NCBI RefSeq assembly: GCF_022605725.1
Contig: NC_065553.1
Coordinates: 9,920,001-9,984,000 of the forward strand
Source: Anthonomus grandis grandis
Lineage: Eukaryota; Arthropoda; Insecta; Coleoptera; Curculionidae
Direction: 5' to 3'
DNA length: 64,000 nt
The notes beneath the pieces are model-generated. The model was not told the origin of the DNA and did not search any database. It saw only the letters and a list, made by a program, of their open reading frames with translations. Positions 1-12,378 of this stretch are shown piece by piece. Position 1 is the stretch's first letter, and each line of letters opens with the position of its first letter. The position numbers and the translations under genes were made by a program.

Positions 1-377
1 GACAAAAACACTACAAAATTATCTTCGTCAAAGTGCCTTCATACCCGTCTACAGCCCAATACCTAGCGCAACAACAAGCTCTTCAAGAAGAAAAAACCCT
101 GATCTACGTCCTCGTAAAAAAACCGGAAGATTTAGAAGAAATTAGGGCCAACCAGATTTCAAGCACACCAGTGAACAAACCGGAAGTCTATTTTATCAAA
201 TACCGGGCAAAGGCTCAACAAAACAGAGGACAAATCAGTGAAAATCAAGGAAATACTTTTCAGAAGCAAAGCGACGACTCTGTGGTGGTTGACAGTGCCG
301 ATAAAGGGCAACAGACCAATTTCCTTGGTCAAGGAGGGGGATATAATTACAACAGACCATCTGCAATACTAAAATAG
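1..377 (+). CDS. Tweedle (DUF243) cuticle protein, 3' part only
   Basis: The open frame is already running at base 3 and ends at TAG 375-377, so this is the C-terminal part of a gene that starts before the window. The first residues read KHYKIIFVKVPSYPSTAQY, followed by the EEKTLIYVLVKKPED and KPEVYFIKYRAK blocks that define the Tweedle domain. Tweedle proteins are insect-specific secreted chitin-associated cuticle components. After the domain comes a Gln/Asn/Gly-rich tail with a GQGGGYNYN stretch, usual for the family. The GTG at 33 is an internal valine codon, not a start. Tweedle genes often sit in clusters, so paralogues may lie to the left. The assignment to the family is firm; which member it is cannot be told. 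Confidence 0.9.
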   Translation, partial: QKHYKIIFVKVPSYPSTAQYLAQQQALQEEKTLIYVLVKKPEDLEEIRANQISSTPVNKPEVYFIKYRAKAQQNRGQISENQGNTFQKQSDDSVVVDSADKGQQTNFLGQGGGYNYNRPSAILK

Positions 378-2370
378 TATTAATCACACACATTATTATT
401 TTATTATCATTATCTCTAAGACTCTGTATTAGTCTTCAGTTTATTTTTGTATGTATATTTTATTTTTTTATTAAATACATCTAGCATATGTGTATATAAA
501 ATGTATAAACTAATTTCAGATCACACAGTTTATATAGCGTACACATAAACACCAATTTTACAAAACTCTCGAAATAGAAGCACTCCGACAATAAAACATA
601 TTGCATTTCATATTTATCGGGTTATTAGTGCTCCGGTTTATTTATAAAAAATCAAAAACCAAATGGATCATATCTCGATTAGTTTGAAAGCTTTCCCGAA
701 ATAAACTGATGTGTGTAGAATGCGCTGGGGCACTTGGATTTCACTAGAGCTTGAATTTTCTTCGATACATTTAAGAGTTTACTTACCACTATTATAAGGT
801 TTAGTATAATTAAATTATCTGAGTTATTCTTGATCAACTAATCAAGACGAAGCACCTTACTGATAATGAAAAGATCATAGTTTTCAACTAAATATTTGTC
901 AAAAAATTCATACTGCAAATTACAAGGGAAAATTTATTATTAATTATTAAGTTAGAATCTGGACCTTAATTCAGAAATTTTTTGCCTACTACATTAGATA
1001 ATGTATAAACAACGTATTCTGTAAGAAGGTTTTTAATAGTATAAAGTATTGAGAAGAAAATAATAATTGCAGGTTGAACTAAGTTAGTAATGAATAACTA
1101 GTATGATTGTATTCCTAGACTTGACTAAGAGAATATTCGCATGAGCTTTTCTCATTTTCAATCAGTGTCAAATTGATGTTAGTTAGACATATCAAATCAC
1201 GAATTTTTGATAATTAATTGAAATTTTATTTGAAAAAAAATACTAAATTATTTATGCCGAATTTTAAATTTTGTTTACTATACAATTTATTCTGAGGTTG
1301 TTACCTTAAGTAAAATCACTTATTTTTGCTAACATATTGCCAATCTAATTAAATAAAAACTATTATTTTTTGGATTTCGAATGTAATTTTCCATATTATT
1401 TATTCTATTAGTGAAGTTTAGAGTTTAATTGCTATTTTTGATCTTGCAGAACTATCTTTATCTCTGAATTTTATATTTAATAAGTAACAAAATTCGGTTA
1501 GGAGTAACTTTTATTAAAACAATATAAGAACTTTAAAATGTCCAAGTAAAAAAACACGTGCTGGAACATACGTATGTTTTCGATATGACTGACTAAAATC
1601 AGTCCTTTTAGTTAAGAGAGTTTCATCAATAAATTCAATTTAGTTCAGTAAAACTGTTTTACTGAAGGCTTCCTCGTCACGTGGTATTTTCATACTTCAG
1701 AAACTAACTAAACTTAACCTGGAAGAAATCTTGTCTGCAAAATATTCTCTCCAGAAATGTTCTCTCTATATCACACCAAAATAGACATAAAAATATTGTT
1801 TCTAAATTGAAAGTTATAATTTTATGTTGTACACCCTACCCTGTTACATACCCAACCGGTTATTCATTAGTAAATAGTGAAATGTGTATGTTTTGTTTTA
1901 TTTTGATACCAAATGTTTGCTAAAGCAAAATGCTCAGTCAAGAATTTGTATATTTATGTGGCTCAAATATTATGCAGCTTACATTTTGAATAAATCTTTC
2001 ATTATTCCAGTGTTACATCAAAATTGGAATGTTTCAATAGACTTAGATGACGACTGACCAAATGACTTGAAACTTGGTAATTTCATGATGATTTTCTAAT
2101 CATGCGCATTTAGGATTGTCGAAGTTTTTAATCTTGAAGAGTTTAAAAATTCGTTTTTAGTTTACTTGGATATAAAAAGAAAACACTTTTTATTTTATTT
2201 TAATCTGATGTATATTTAACATTTTGATTGTCCAATTTTAGACATTTTAATTAATCAAATTTAACTGTTAGTTTTAAATTGTGATTGTTGAGTTATAATA
2301 GTGATATTGATATAGGTATTTGAAATATTTTATAATTTTTTTACTAATTGTCTTTTTTTAAAATTATTTT
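378..2370. other. Tweedle 3' flank and AT-rich intergenic sequence, no gene seen
   Basis: An ATTAAA near 470 could serve as the Tweedle polyadenylation signal. I find no exon with splice sites, no RNA gene and no recognisable transposon protein in the rest. Confidence 0.5.
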
Positions 2371-2376
2371 ACCACT

Positions 2377-2450
2377 CTGAAGAAGGCCTAATATAGGCTG
2401 AAACGTTGGCATGAAAACAAAATTTAAAAAGCTTAGAGTTTATTTGGCCC
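2377..2450 (+). ncRNA. Hammerhead-ribozyme-like motif, degenerate
   Basis: CTGAAGA (2377-2383) is followed by a self-complementary segment (GGCCTA...TAGGC) and then GAAAC (2400-2404). This matches the order CUGANGA, stem II, GAAAC of a hammerhead core. The next bases do not make a convincing stem III and cleavage site. A downstream cttagagttta block resembles the end of the better element at 33411-33566, so this is probably a decayed member of that family. Confidence 0.4.
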
Positions 2451-2894
2451 CATATATAAACTAAACTTAAAAGACACTCTATAATGATGTGTGACATAAG
2501 AATATTTATCCATCATCCTCACATTTTAAGTATTTACAACTTTAAATAAATCTTAATAAGGACTGCAAACATCTGCAAACATCTTTTCAAAAAAAGGATG
2601 AAATAACTCGTGATAATAAATGTTTCCTACGACATTAATGAATTTCCTTAAGAAGAAAATTCCTTAAAGATTTGAATGAACGCCAGAAAGATCTTCGATA
2701 AAACTGAATAAACTACTGTAACTCACAGTAAACTATTGTGATATGTCTTTTAGCAATAACTATACTCTATTTCAAATAGGTAGAGAGTTATCCATTGGCG
2801 TAGGTAAACTTAGTACCTAATATAAGTATTAACTCGACGTTTATTCCAACGAAAGAAGTTCTAATAATAGGTCTACTACTCGTACTCCTGCACT

Positions 2895-3062
2895 GCAGTT
2901 ACTAGAATAAAAAAAACTACCATTTATAGACTATTGCGGGAAAAAAAGGCGGGACAAGTAGAACCTCAAAAGCATAGTACAGGAAGACCAGCCAGAGTCT
3001 GAATGATGATGAAGACACTAAACGTGCAGTAAGAAGAAAAGTTCATTAACTAGAAGATCATA
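2895..3062 (+). pseudogene. DDE-transposase N-terminal (DNA-binding) remnant
   Basis: Reading from GCA at 2895 gives an uninterrupted stretch containing TTIYRLLREKKAGQV, then GRPARV, one stop codon, and DTKRAVRRKVH. This looks like the N-terminal helix-turn-helix region of insect transposases whose catalytic domain is of the DDE_3 type, as in the 26-28 kb element. No catalytic domain follows; an RT fragment on the other strand begins instead. It is a dead fragment, and the exact family is inferred from memory of the motif. Confidence 0.4.
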
Positions 3063-3079
3063 ATTTATGGTAGTGGTTT

Positions 3080-3720
3080 TGGGAAATAGTTGCATAAATA
3101 TGGTTTTGCTGGTGTTTAGTATAAGGCCATATTATTCACACAATATTCATGAAATTTATTTGACAGAATGTTACAGTCTTCTGCAGTTTGGTTATATTTG
3201 GTTACAGTCTTCACCATTTCTTATTAAAATATTAGTATCATCCGCATACAATACTGCGCAACCCGAGGGCCCACAAAGATCCTGTATGCCTCTCATAGAT
3301 ATAATAAAGAATAAGGGATCAATCCCCCTAGATCGGACCTAACTCTATCAATAACAACTGTCTGTTGCCTTTCCTGCAAGTATGTTTCAACCCAGTCTAC
3401 AGCAACTCCTCTTATCCAGCATGCATAGAGCTTTTTCAACAGCAAACTGTGATCAATTGTATCAAACGCTCGACTTAGATTATAGAATAGTCCAACTTAA
3501 TGATCTTTCCCATCGAATGCATCATACACAAACTGTAGACACTCAGTAACAGCTGTAGAAGTAGATTTATTTTTACGAAAACATACATTTTGAAAATTAT
3601 CTAACAGTTTGTGCTTTTCAAGGTAGGAAATTAACCTTTCTGAATAACACAAACATCTTAGAGATTGAACACATATACAGGCCTATTAGTTTCCTTTGCC
3701 AAATGTTGACAAAGTTGTTT
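3080..3720 (-). pseudogene. Non-LTR retrotransposon reverse transcriptase remnant
   Basis: On the minus strand the pieces FYNLSRAFDTIDHSLLLKKL, then VDWVETYLQERQQTVVIDR, then VLYADDTNILIRNGEDC follow each other in the right order for an RT palm (SKAFD box, then the YADD catalytic box). Frames change between the pieces and the PQGSVLGP region is damaged. The YADD aspartates survive. It is a Jockey/CR1-type fragment, non-functional. Confidence 0.7.
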
Positions 3721-4592
3721 TTTTTAAATATAGATGTGCGTTTTTATTTTTTAATACATTTAATAGATAAGATTTGGAAATTCTCCATTTTTAAATGACT
3801 TATTAATTAAATAGGAGAGGGGGTAGCAAATTAAATCAATACCTCTCTCTAATACTCTACCATGTGGTTCAGCCGGAGCGGATGAACCAGCTGGAGAATG
3901 TGTTGTTTTTAAGAGCTTGAGCTAATTGTGCTATTTTATTAGTGTTTATTTAAATCAGGAGGACAATAAATACAATTTTTTATTATTAAAAAATAATATG
4001 TATTATAATTTTTATTTTTTTAGAACTTTGAATAAAATGATAATACTTAGTTTACTTTATATGACAGTACCATATTCAGTGCTTATCCAATGGATAACAA
4101 TAGAAAAAGCTCATAAACCAACCTAAAACCGGGCAAACTCGGGTAATACTACCTGTCCTTTGTAAAAATAATGGTTTTATTACTCTCTACCTATTTGAAA
4201 TAGACTATAGGTAAGAGCAAATTTACAGGTAAAAATGCAATTATTTAAAATTAATTTTTCTAAAACTTTTGGATTTTTAATATGTCTATAGTATAAGATG
4301 GCATCTTAAGGTAACGTAATTTACCTCGAAATTAAGTTATATCAAAGGGTACCCGCACTCTAAAGCTTTCAGAGAGCATATAAAACATAAAAATTAGTGA
4401 TAGCATTATTAGGTTTTATTTGGTAATTTTTTTCTATATAAGGTAGTATGCAGTGCTAACGAGCATTAATTTTGGCTATGCTAAACTATGTTTTGGATCG
4501 ATTTCAGCGTAACATCAACTGAAAAAAATGGAAAATGATATAAATCGTCCATGAAAAACATGCCATATTTTACCACACATACACTTACTCTA

Positions 4593-4917
4593 TATAAGGA
4601 TTCTCTTGAACACGCCCTAACCTTCTCACCGGACAGAACTTTTTACATAAAATCCGTCGTATTCAACAAAAATCTTCCTCTCTTTGTTCATTTTCCCCTC
4701 AGGAGGGCGGTCTAAGCATATTTTTAACCAGGGCCCCAGAAAGTGCAACAGACTTTTAAAACTTTCACAGCCCTTACGATCGGTCTTTCAGAGCAACCGG
4801 GGCGGAACTCTCTAACGACTTTCGCAACCCTGTGAACGAAAATAACGCATGTTTTCGCGGAGTGCCGCCCCTCGGCTCTTTCGAAAAGCGGGGCGTGTTT
4901 AAGGGAATCCTTATTTA
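4593..4917. mobile_element. Short inverted-repeat element (MITE-like)
   Basis: The 5' block 4593-4617 (tataaggattctcttgaaca, then cgccc) is repeated in reverse complement at 4891-4917 with three or four differences, enclosing about 275 bp with no coding capacity. The GC content is higher than the surroundings. I could not find a clear target-site duplication, so a structured regulatory region is the alternative. Confidence 0.45.
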
Positions 4918-6290
4918 GAAAGTTCGCGTATTAGGAGGGCAGAAGCTATGCAAGGTGATAGAGCGGAGTTTTGAAAATAGAGTCTATTTCGACATTTGCT
5001 TGTATACACTAAGGTCTGGGCTCTGCCCTAAGATTTTTAAGGTTGAGTTAGTCACCATTCAGGGAGTGTATGTGTTCTTTAAATACATAAGTTGTCATAG
5101 AAGACTAAAAATGTGGCTTTGGTTAAAAGCATGTGCATAGGTCAATATACCTTGTAATAACTTTTTTTTAAACTGTCCTAAGGGCTAAATAACAATATTT
5201 GTTCGTATTTCATAATCCTTGAAGGTCTATAGAGGCTCTAACTGGAAGAGCATTTTATCAAGAGAACAGAAATGACGGAAGCGATTTAGAGCAGGGCGAA
5301 CATTACAGGGGCGACCCGTAAGGGTTGCTGTATATTAAATCGAAATGAGTAGTTGTGTTATTTTGGTCAGAGGCGATTACTCCATCGTTCGGAGAAAGTG
5401 CTTATTTTGTTGTCAAGTATTGCCAGCTTTAGTACCGGTTTCCAATCAATTTAATCTGAAATAATGATACGATCGGATTTCATTAATTTACATTTTGATA
5501 GTTCATAATTATTGTTCATAACATGGTTAGACAGAAATGTTATGCCAGTGGCGTAGCAATAATTAATTGGCAAATACCCTCCATAGCTTTTAAATTATTA
5601 AATGGTAAAGAAAATAAATAATATGAAGTATAAACTGAAGGCGTCTACTTGCAATTTTCCAGTAATGGTTAAATTCATTAAATGTAATCTAATAATTATG
5701 CTATGAGATTAAATTATTTTGGACTCAAATAGCAAAAGGTGATAAAAACATCTATTTAATGCAATAATGCTCTTATTCTAAAACGGGGTTCTTTAAAGTT
5801 AAATGTAAAAAAATAAAATTGAGCAACTTCGAATTAAATGAAATAAGATAAACTTTGCAGCAGTTAAGTCATAAGAACTTAAGAAATATTAAGTTATCAT
5901 CTTTAATATTTGTGATGCCAGTATTATGTCACTTCAGAGCCATTAAGCTCCACAATGTCTTTTAGCGTTAGAAAGGTGCAAAGATTAATATTAGGTCTAG
6001 TAACAGATCATGTGATCTAATAACAATGTCCATGATCAGCTGATAATTTCACAAAGATACATTATGAAAATGAATGCTTCTTACAACGAATTATTTTATT
6101 AATGATTGAAGAATGAAACTATGTAGTTGCACCAACTTAAATAGTCTTCAAAGGACCATAAACTAAGTTAGCTGAATGCCACTCCTTTAAAAGTCCTTTA
6201 TCTATTTTAAGAATATTGTAACCCCGATTTACGACAAAATTCGAATTTTCTTTTTTATAAAAATTATTATTTATTATTCTTTTTTTATAT
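4918..6290. other. Intergenic, no gene seen
   Basis: The stretch 4930-5400 is somewhat GC-richer than its surroundings. The small open frame at 4955-5140 shows no recognisable motif and no coding context. Nothing else was recognised. Confidence 0.4.
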
Positions 6291-6294
6291 AGAG

Positions 6295-7080
6295 GATATT
6301 CAAGAATTGAGACAGGGATATCTCCTTATAACTATATCTTGGACGCAATATAAAAATAAGCGAAGTATTATTATAAAATGAGTGTTTGCATACGTAATTG
6401 GATAAGCTGCAAAAGAAAAACACAATTTTAAAATTGATACCCACGATATTAAAAAACAGAAACTTGGATATGTCCGAAAAACCTGCAAATAAGTTGAGAT
6501 TTTGGCTCTCCTAAGACCTATATCCTATAAAGCAGATCTTATAGAAGCAGTTTTAAAATAAGCGAAGATATATTATAAAATGACTGTTTTCATTCGTAAT
6601 TCGATAAACTGTAATAGAAAAACAGAATTTTAAAATGATACCAAGGATATTAAAGAACTGAGACACGGATATGTCCGAAAAACCGGCCAAAAAGTCGAGG
6701 CTCTCCTAAGCCCTATATCCTGGACGCAGTTTAAAAATAAGAGACCAGTTATTATAAAATGAGTGTTTTCATACATAATTGAATAAACTGTAATAGAAAA
6801 ACAGAATTTTAGAATGATACCAAGGATATTAAAAAACTGAGACACAGATATGTCCGAAAAACTGGCCAATAAGTCTAGATTTTGGCTCTCCTGAGACCTA
6901 TATCTTGGACGCAGTTTAAAAGTAAGCAAAGAATTAGTATAAAATAAGTGTTTTCATTCGTAATTGGATAAGCTGCAATAGAAAAACACAATTTTAAATT
7001 GATACCGAAGATATCAAAGAACTGAGACAGGGATATGTCCGAAAAACGGGCCAAAAAGTCGAGATTTTGGCTCTTGTGTT
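6295..7080. repeat. Tandem satellite-like repeat, four ~185-bp units
   Basis: The landmark atatgtccgaaaaa recurs near 6468, 6669, 6849 and 7032, giving spacings of about 201, 180 and 183 bp. Other landmarks recur in the same order within each unit: tataaaatgagtgttt, gtaattggataagctg, and ctcctaagacctatatc. Units differ by many substitutions and small indels, so the array is old. The small minus-strand frames at 6300-6488 and 6630-6929 are by-products of the repeat. Confidence 0.85.
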
Positions 7081-8870
7081 ATATAAATAAAGTATCTGGA
7101 AATAGTAGTATATTGTGAAACACTATCTGTTTAACCTTATTTAACGCTCCATTAGTAAACCAAATTAATACTAACAATCAAATGCATTCAATTATAAAGT
7201 TCCGCTCTGGCATTTACTAAACCGTAAAATACCTATTACCTCTAGTTGCTCTTCAATCTAATTTATGGATATAATCTTATTAAAAGAACAAAGGGTCTGC
7301 TACCATGTTTTTCTCTGTTATTAGGCGCCCAGAATAGCCAAGGAGGATACGTCGACGTGACTCGTTTTGCCCTTTAAATGGCACCCTTAACACAAGGGCA
7401 AGACCTGAAGGGACAAAACGTGTACCTTCGCGCTAAAATACCGTGGTGAAATAGGGGTGGAAGGATATTTTAACAGGAGCGCAGAATTGATTGGAGGATA
7501 TGCAGGGTTGTTTACGAAGCCCTTAAAAGGACAAGGTTGATTTTAGTGCTGAATGAAACGGGTGTATGGACGTTCTGGATTCATTCATAAATTTGCATTT
7601 TATGGATTTAAGCGCGATGTTTACCGAAAAAAAATCTTAGTGTAATGCAGAGTGAAACTTATGGGTCAATTTTAATTAATGTTTGCAATGTTAAACGAGA
7701 TATAGAGGTTAATTTTTTTTTTAAATTAATTAATGGATAGAAATAGTTTAGATACATTAGATCTATCAAGTGAAATTTAGTTTATAGATCTCTGCAACTT
7801 TATACAATTTTATAAATTCTTAGTTAATTAAACAGTGAAAAGTGAAATAAGTAACATATACGTTTAATTGCATTATGTGTGATTTATCATTTGGAATTAT
7901 CAGTAATTACGAAATGCATATTAAAGTGATGTTTTATTTTTTAAATAACAAAAGGATAGCTTATAATAGGGTAGGTTTGTTTAAATAGAAAATCCAAATC
8001 AAATTTAAAGGGGAAAGTGCTTAAACAATCTTAAAGTTTTTATGTATAAATTTATTTAGGTTAGGAAATTCTCTATTGAACAATTAAGTAGTGTACCACA
8101 GCTACAGAAAATAATGTTTTTCTTACAGGAGTTCTTCAGTAAAAAGTGGTACCTTTAGGACTTCTACCTCATTTTACTTAAAGCCTTTTTAATATTTTTT
8201 AAAGCTTTTTATATCAATTTAAAGCCTATTTAATGGCCTATAAGAAAATATTTATTTCATAACCATAGTTCAGCATTTGGTAAAAGGGTTTTTTAGTAAA
8301 GTGAAGTAGTTCTGAAAAAAGAATATACATATCTATCTATTATAGGTTTATAAATTTAATCCAAGTGCGATTTCTTATATAATATTTTATAATTATAGTT
8401 CATATATATATAAAGTAATTCAAATTATGTTTTTTTTTTCAATAACAAGACCCCATAATAGCAAAAAAGCGAAGCATGAATTTTTTAATACTATTTTTTT
8501 GAATGAAATTGCGTAACTTAGGGTAAAATATAAGATAATCATAACTAGCAATATAAATCTTGCCAAAAATTTATTAATAAAATAAAAATGTAAATCTCCT
8601 TTGAATATCTGTCAAAATTTAAACTAAAAACTGAAGAGTTGTTTAAGTATGTATATGACTTTAATGATTTTCCAAGTAAAACAATGTAGCAAAATATTTT
8701 CACGATTGAAAAGTAACAAATTATTCGAAATTGACAAATCAAAAAGCGAAATATGATCTTTATTGACGCTAGTGATTACTAGAAAGCAAACCTACTTCTA
8801 TAAATAAGAAAACCTAATTATCAAGTCAACAAACTATAACCAATTTAACTTATTTGTAACTTAAATCAAA
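7081..8870. other. Intergenic, no gene seen; GC-rich island at 7290-7570
   Basis: The block 7290-7570 is clearly less AT-rich and contains an imperfect inverted repeat (cgttttgccctt near 7361, aagggacaaaacg near 7408). It could be a promoter, a conserved non-coding block or a transposon remnant. I found no splice-bounded open frame in it. Confidence 0.35.
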
Positions 8871-8872
8871 AT

Positions 8873-8877
8873 AAAAA
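8873..8877 (-). terminator. Pol III terminator of tRNA-Pro
   Basis: A run of five T on the minus strand lies six bases past the tRNA 3' end, as expected for Pol III termination. Confidence 0.75.
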
Positions 8878-8882
8878 GTTTT

Positions 8883-8954
8883 GGGCTCGTCCGGGATTTG
8901 AACCCGGGACCTCCCGCACCCTAAGCGGAAATCATACCCCTAGACCAACGAGCC
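8883..8954 (-). tRNA. tRNA-Pro (anticodon AGG)
   Basis: On the minus strand the 72-nt gene starts GGCTCGT and ends ACGAGCC plus discriminator C, giving a perfect 7-bp acceptor stem. The D-loop carries the A-box sequence TGGTCTAGGGGTATGA. The anticodon arm is TCCGC-TTAGGGT-GCGGG, with anticodon AGG (proline) and one U-G pair. The T-arm is CCGGG-TTCAAAT-CCCGG, which includes the B box. There is no intron. The sequence is very close to the standard animal tRNA-Pro(AGG), so it is expected to be functional and transcribed by Pol III from its internal promoter. Confidence 0.97.
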
Positions 8955-8959
8955 GCTGA

Positions 8960-11630
8960 GGACTTCAACGTAAAAGCGCGAATCGTGACTCTGCTGATCC
9001 GATTAGACTATTGAATACGTTTACACTGTGTGTATTAAACGCTAAATAAAAAAAAAACAAGAAATATATAGATTTTTTTTTAACTCTGGAGTACATCGAT
9101 TTTACTTTACTATAAGCTATATTTATTATACAAAGTCATTCACTATAAATGTATCACATTGTCGGGGAATTTATTTTATCAATAGAAATACAAGATTACC
9201 CTTTATATTATTTAATATTGACTAATGTTTAAAATTTCCTATAAGTTTCTTTCATTTTGCTCGGTACTGTATGCATACTTATTTTTTTTATGGAGACATA
9301 AATTCCATCACTATAAGCTTAACCCCTTAGCGGGGGTTTTACTATTTTACTACCTATGTCGTATACTACCTATCATTTGAAAAGGGCATTAAATTTTATT
9401 TAAAAAGGCGCTTTGTTTTTTAAATTTTAGCTCGGATTGTGGAGAATTTTAATACATTTTATTGATTAGTACCTACGTTTTATATTATTATTAATTTCAT
9501 TAGCACCTTTACTGTTGCCATGCTGTATCAGCAACTGTTCAAACTAAATTGTTTGTTAACACAAATAAAACAGAAACGAGAAATTTGTTACAACGGAAAT
9601 TGTGAAGAATATCGGGAGTAATTTGAAAATGCCGCTTAGCTTGAATCCTTAGAAAATGTATGGAATGGCATCACGTACCTTGCTGATCTATTTTCGATGT
9701 GCTACCCTATATACAGTTTTTTATGCAGTCTGTTTAAAAAACTATTCTTTATTTTGAATTTATTTTTGAATATTACTGGATTTCACATAACATTTACCGC
9801 AATATAATCAAGAATCAAAAGTAGGATCATTTAATTTTATGCACATGTAACCCATACTTCAAAACTGTAAAATAATCTGACAATCAAGGTCTCACTTATC
9901 AAACGGTTCATTCATCATTATTATTACGCTCTGTTCTGGCTGAATAATATTCTCACCGCTTCTGAATAATTATGGGTTTAATATAGTCGTTAGTATAGTA
10001 GCTTATATTTTTGTCATCGTTTCAATTATCCTAAATAATTCCCTCAAGAATGTTTAGACAAAATTATATTCTTATCATAACCTCACAATTTCGAAATTAC
10101 TTGTTAATTTTAAATTAAGTTGTTAATTTTTAATAATGTTGGAATTCTGTTTTTTGAGTATTAAAATCTATTAAGTTTTCGACAAGAAAAAATTGTTGAG
10201 AAAATATCTTTTTATATCAACGAAATGTTCATGGACATGAATTGTCCGCTGTTAGTAGCCAGTAAAGCCAAACGTTCGTAGTAATTTTCACAAAAAAATA
10301 TTTATTTCAGCTCTGTCTCAATGGACTTTAAAATCACTGCTAGGGCAAACAGTTTATAAATTTTGAAGATACAATAAAATTATTACTAACATCTGAGTTT
10401 TCCTCATGATTCTAAAGAATACACGATTAAGGATAAAGTTTCCCTCTCTAGTGATAACCAACCAACAAAATGTTATTATAACAATATTCTAGCAAGTCTA
10501 TTAATTACTTTGATTGTACCTCGATGGGTTAAAAAAAATATTTAATTTTTCTCCCTGGTTATATAGATAACTGATTCTAGGTAAATTAATATCTATCTGG
10601 TCGGACAAAGTTTTTAAGTCAGTAAGAGAAAATTACTTACTCGCATATGCAATTTTATATTTTTGGTCTAGAGAAGAAATGAAAAGATGCCGAATAAGCG
10701 ATCTAAACGTTTTTATTTTCTCTCTGGGTTAGTACGCTATTTTTCAACTTTACCTTGAAGGAAAGTTTCATTTATGTTTTTGATTTTCGATTATTTCCGA
10801 AATTGCCTTAATGATAAATTTCGGGACTATATAAAGACCTTTTTTTATAATTTCAGTTCGAACAATTTAATTTTCATAAAATTTGAATATGTTTGTCTTG
10901 AAAATGGGCAGTTTTTCAAAAATTCTCTCTAGCTCTTTTACTATGCTTAGAGCAAAAAGTTATTTTTTATCTTTTTAAGGTACCCTTACCTAGAAACAAA
11001 GGCAATAACTATACTTAATATTTTCCCCCATAGGTTCTGAAAAACTTGGGAAAACATAAAAATTAGTGTTTCCAAAATACCCAGAAAATTGTGACTTATA
11101 TGAACCCAAAATATTTTATAAATTGCATCTCTTAATATTGCAATAGCCTACTTTTGTTCAAACAGCTTTTTTTCTTGGGCCAACTGTATTATAAAAAAAA
11201 ATTAAAACAATGTTTGAGAAACTTTTCAGAGAGATATTAAAAAAATATGTGCTTTATTTGTTTAAAACAATAAATTGTTGTTCACAAAGCCATTAAAAAT
11301 GCCTACTTTACTTATCAATAAAGAGACAGCACTCTACAAATAAGTGTCCAAATAAGAAAACATTCAAACGTTATTAATATATTTTTTATCCGCAAATTCA
11401 ACGTCACACATTAAAACGCAGAAAAGAATAAAAATAAATACATAATAACATATAATTAAAATGAAAATTAATCGTCATAAAATTCCATTAAAGAATAATA
11501 TGCCTTCCCCACTTATATACTATACATTTATACGCAGTCGCTGCCTAAATGTATTAATTATTAATGTTGCCACTTTAATGTTACGTGGTGATTAAATACC
11601 TTGATGCCTTCATAGATGATAGATTTCTGG
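8960..11630. other. AT-rich sequence, no gene seen
   Basis: This lies downstream of the last neprilysin exon seen (12855) and may be intron of that gene. I looked on the minus strand for further M13 exons, including the HExxH and NAFY segments, and did not find them. Confidence 0.4.
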
Positions 11631-11636
11631 GTCAAG

Positions 11637-12325
11637 CTAGATGTAGGGATAGGCAGATCTTAGTTGTACTTGACGTGTCACGTACCTGGGATTTTCTGCC
11701 ATGAATTTATGACGATATTTGTATGAGATGCTAGCCACTTCCAGGATATAGATACTCGTGACGGTAAGAACACTCTCCTTGGTGAACAAAGGTCTACAAG
11801 ACTCTCTGGGTTTTGCCCTGGAAATGTACCGGAGGGCCCGTTTTTGCAGAATTAGGATTGAGTAGATAAGATAATGGCTAGCATTTCCCCAAAAACAAAT
11901 TTCACGATTCAATCAAAACAAAATAATGGATCTACCAACTGATGTAACAAGTCCCTCAGTTGTTAACCTTACCGCAAAACAGCCTGAAGATATCGCCTTA
12001 GCAAGACCAACAATATGCTCTCCAAAAGCAAGATTTTTATTTATGGTCATTTAACGACAAGAGATTCGAATCAAACCAGATCTTTAATTGCTGTAAATGT
12101 GAGTGTAGAGACCTGCTGTCTAAGGTGTGCCATAAAATCGTGGTGCCGTCAAAAAATACAGTAAATTTTCCCCTGAATTGGTTAGCTAAATTATTAACAT
12201 ACAGAAGAAAAAGCACTGGACCTAAGACAGATCCCTGTGGGACTCTCCAATTTACTGAGTCATACCCCGAACAAACAGAACCAATAAACACACGCTGACG
12301 CCGATCTTTTAAGTAGTCATATTGT
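11637..12325 (-). pseudogene. Non-LTR retrotransposon RT remnant with ruined catalytic box
   Basis: The minus strand carries the RT landmarks YDYLKDRRQRVFIG, VPQGSVLGPVLFLLYVNNLA, and then FFDGTTILWH where a working enzyme has F-A-D-D. After a frame break, LQKRALRYISRAKPRESCRP belongs to the region after the palm. The catalytic Asp pair is therefore reduced to D-G. It sits between neprilysin exon 3 and the tRNA. The N-terminal residues of the longer open frame (up to 12396) are a read-through of the hammerhead-like motif and are not RT. Confidence 0.75.
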
Positions 12326-12345
12326 CTTGTGAAGTCGCATAGGGT

Positions 12346-12378
12346 CTGATGATGCCTTTGTAAGGCGAAACATGTGTC
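12346..12378 (+). ncRNA. Hammerhead-ribozyme-like motif
   Basis: CTGATGA (12346-12352), a 5-bp stem GCCTT/AAGGC with loop TGT, GAAAC (12367-12371), a short loop and GTC. This is the hammerhead core in order, with one extra T between CTGATGA and stem II. Stem I pairing between the flanks is poor, so cleavage activity is doubtful. It abuts the 5' side of the RT remnant on the opposite strand. Confidence 0.5.

Larger units (their letters stand above)
2757..4205. mobile_element. Decayed DDE DNA transposon with inverted-repeat ends
   Basis: A ~27-bp block at 2760-2788 (ctatttcaaataggtagag) recurs in reverse complement at ~4180-4205 (ctctacctatttgaaatag). Between them lie a transposase N-terminal remnant (+) and an RT remnant (-) that looks inserted later. 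The exact outer ends and the target-site duplication could not be fixed. Confidence 0.45.

Noticed and set aside
4955..5140. Open frame MIERSFENRVYF...
   Set aside because: Short, no homology recognised, no exon borders.
6295..7080. CRISPR-like appearance of the tandem repeats
   Set aside because: Units of ~185 bp without short conserved repeats and unique spacers; the genome is eukaryotic.
9321..9345. Small hairpin ccccttagcgggg resembling an intrinsic terminator
   Set aside because: Six-base stem in eukaryotic DNA; terminator logic does not apply and chance is likely.
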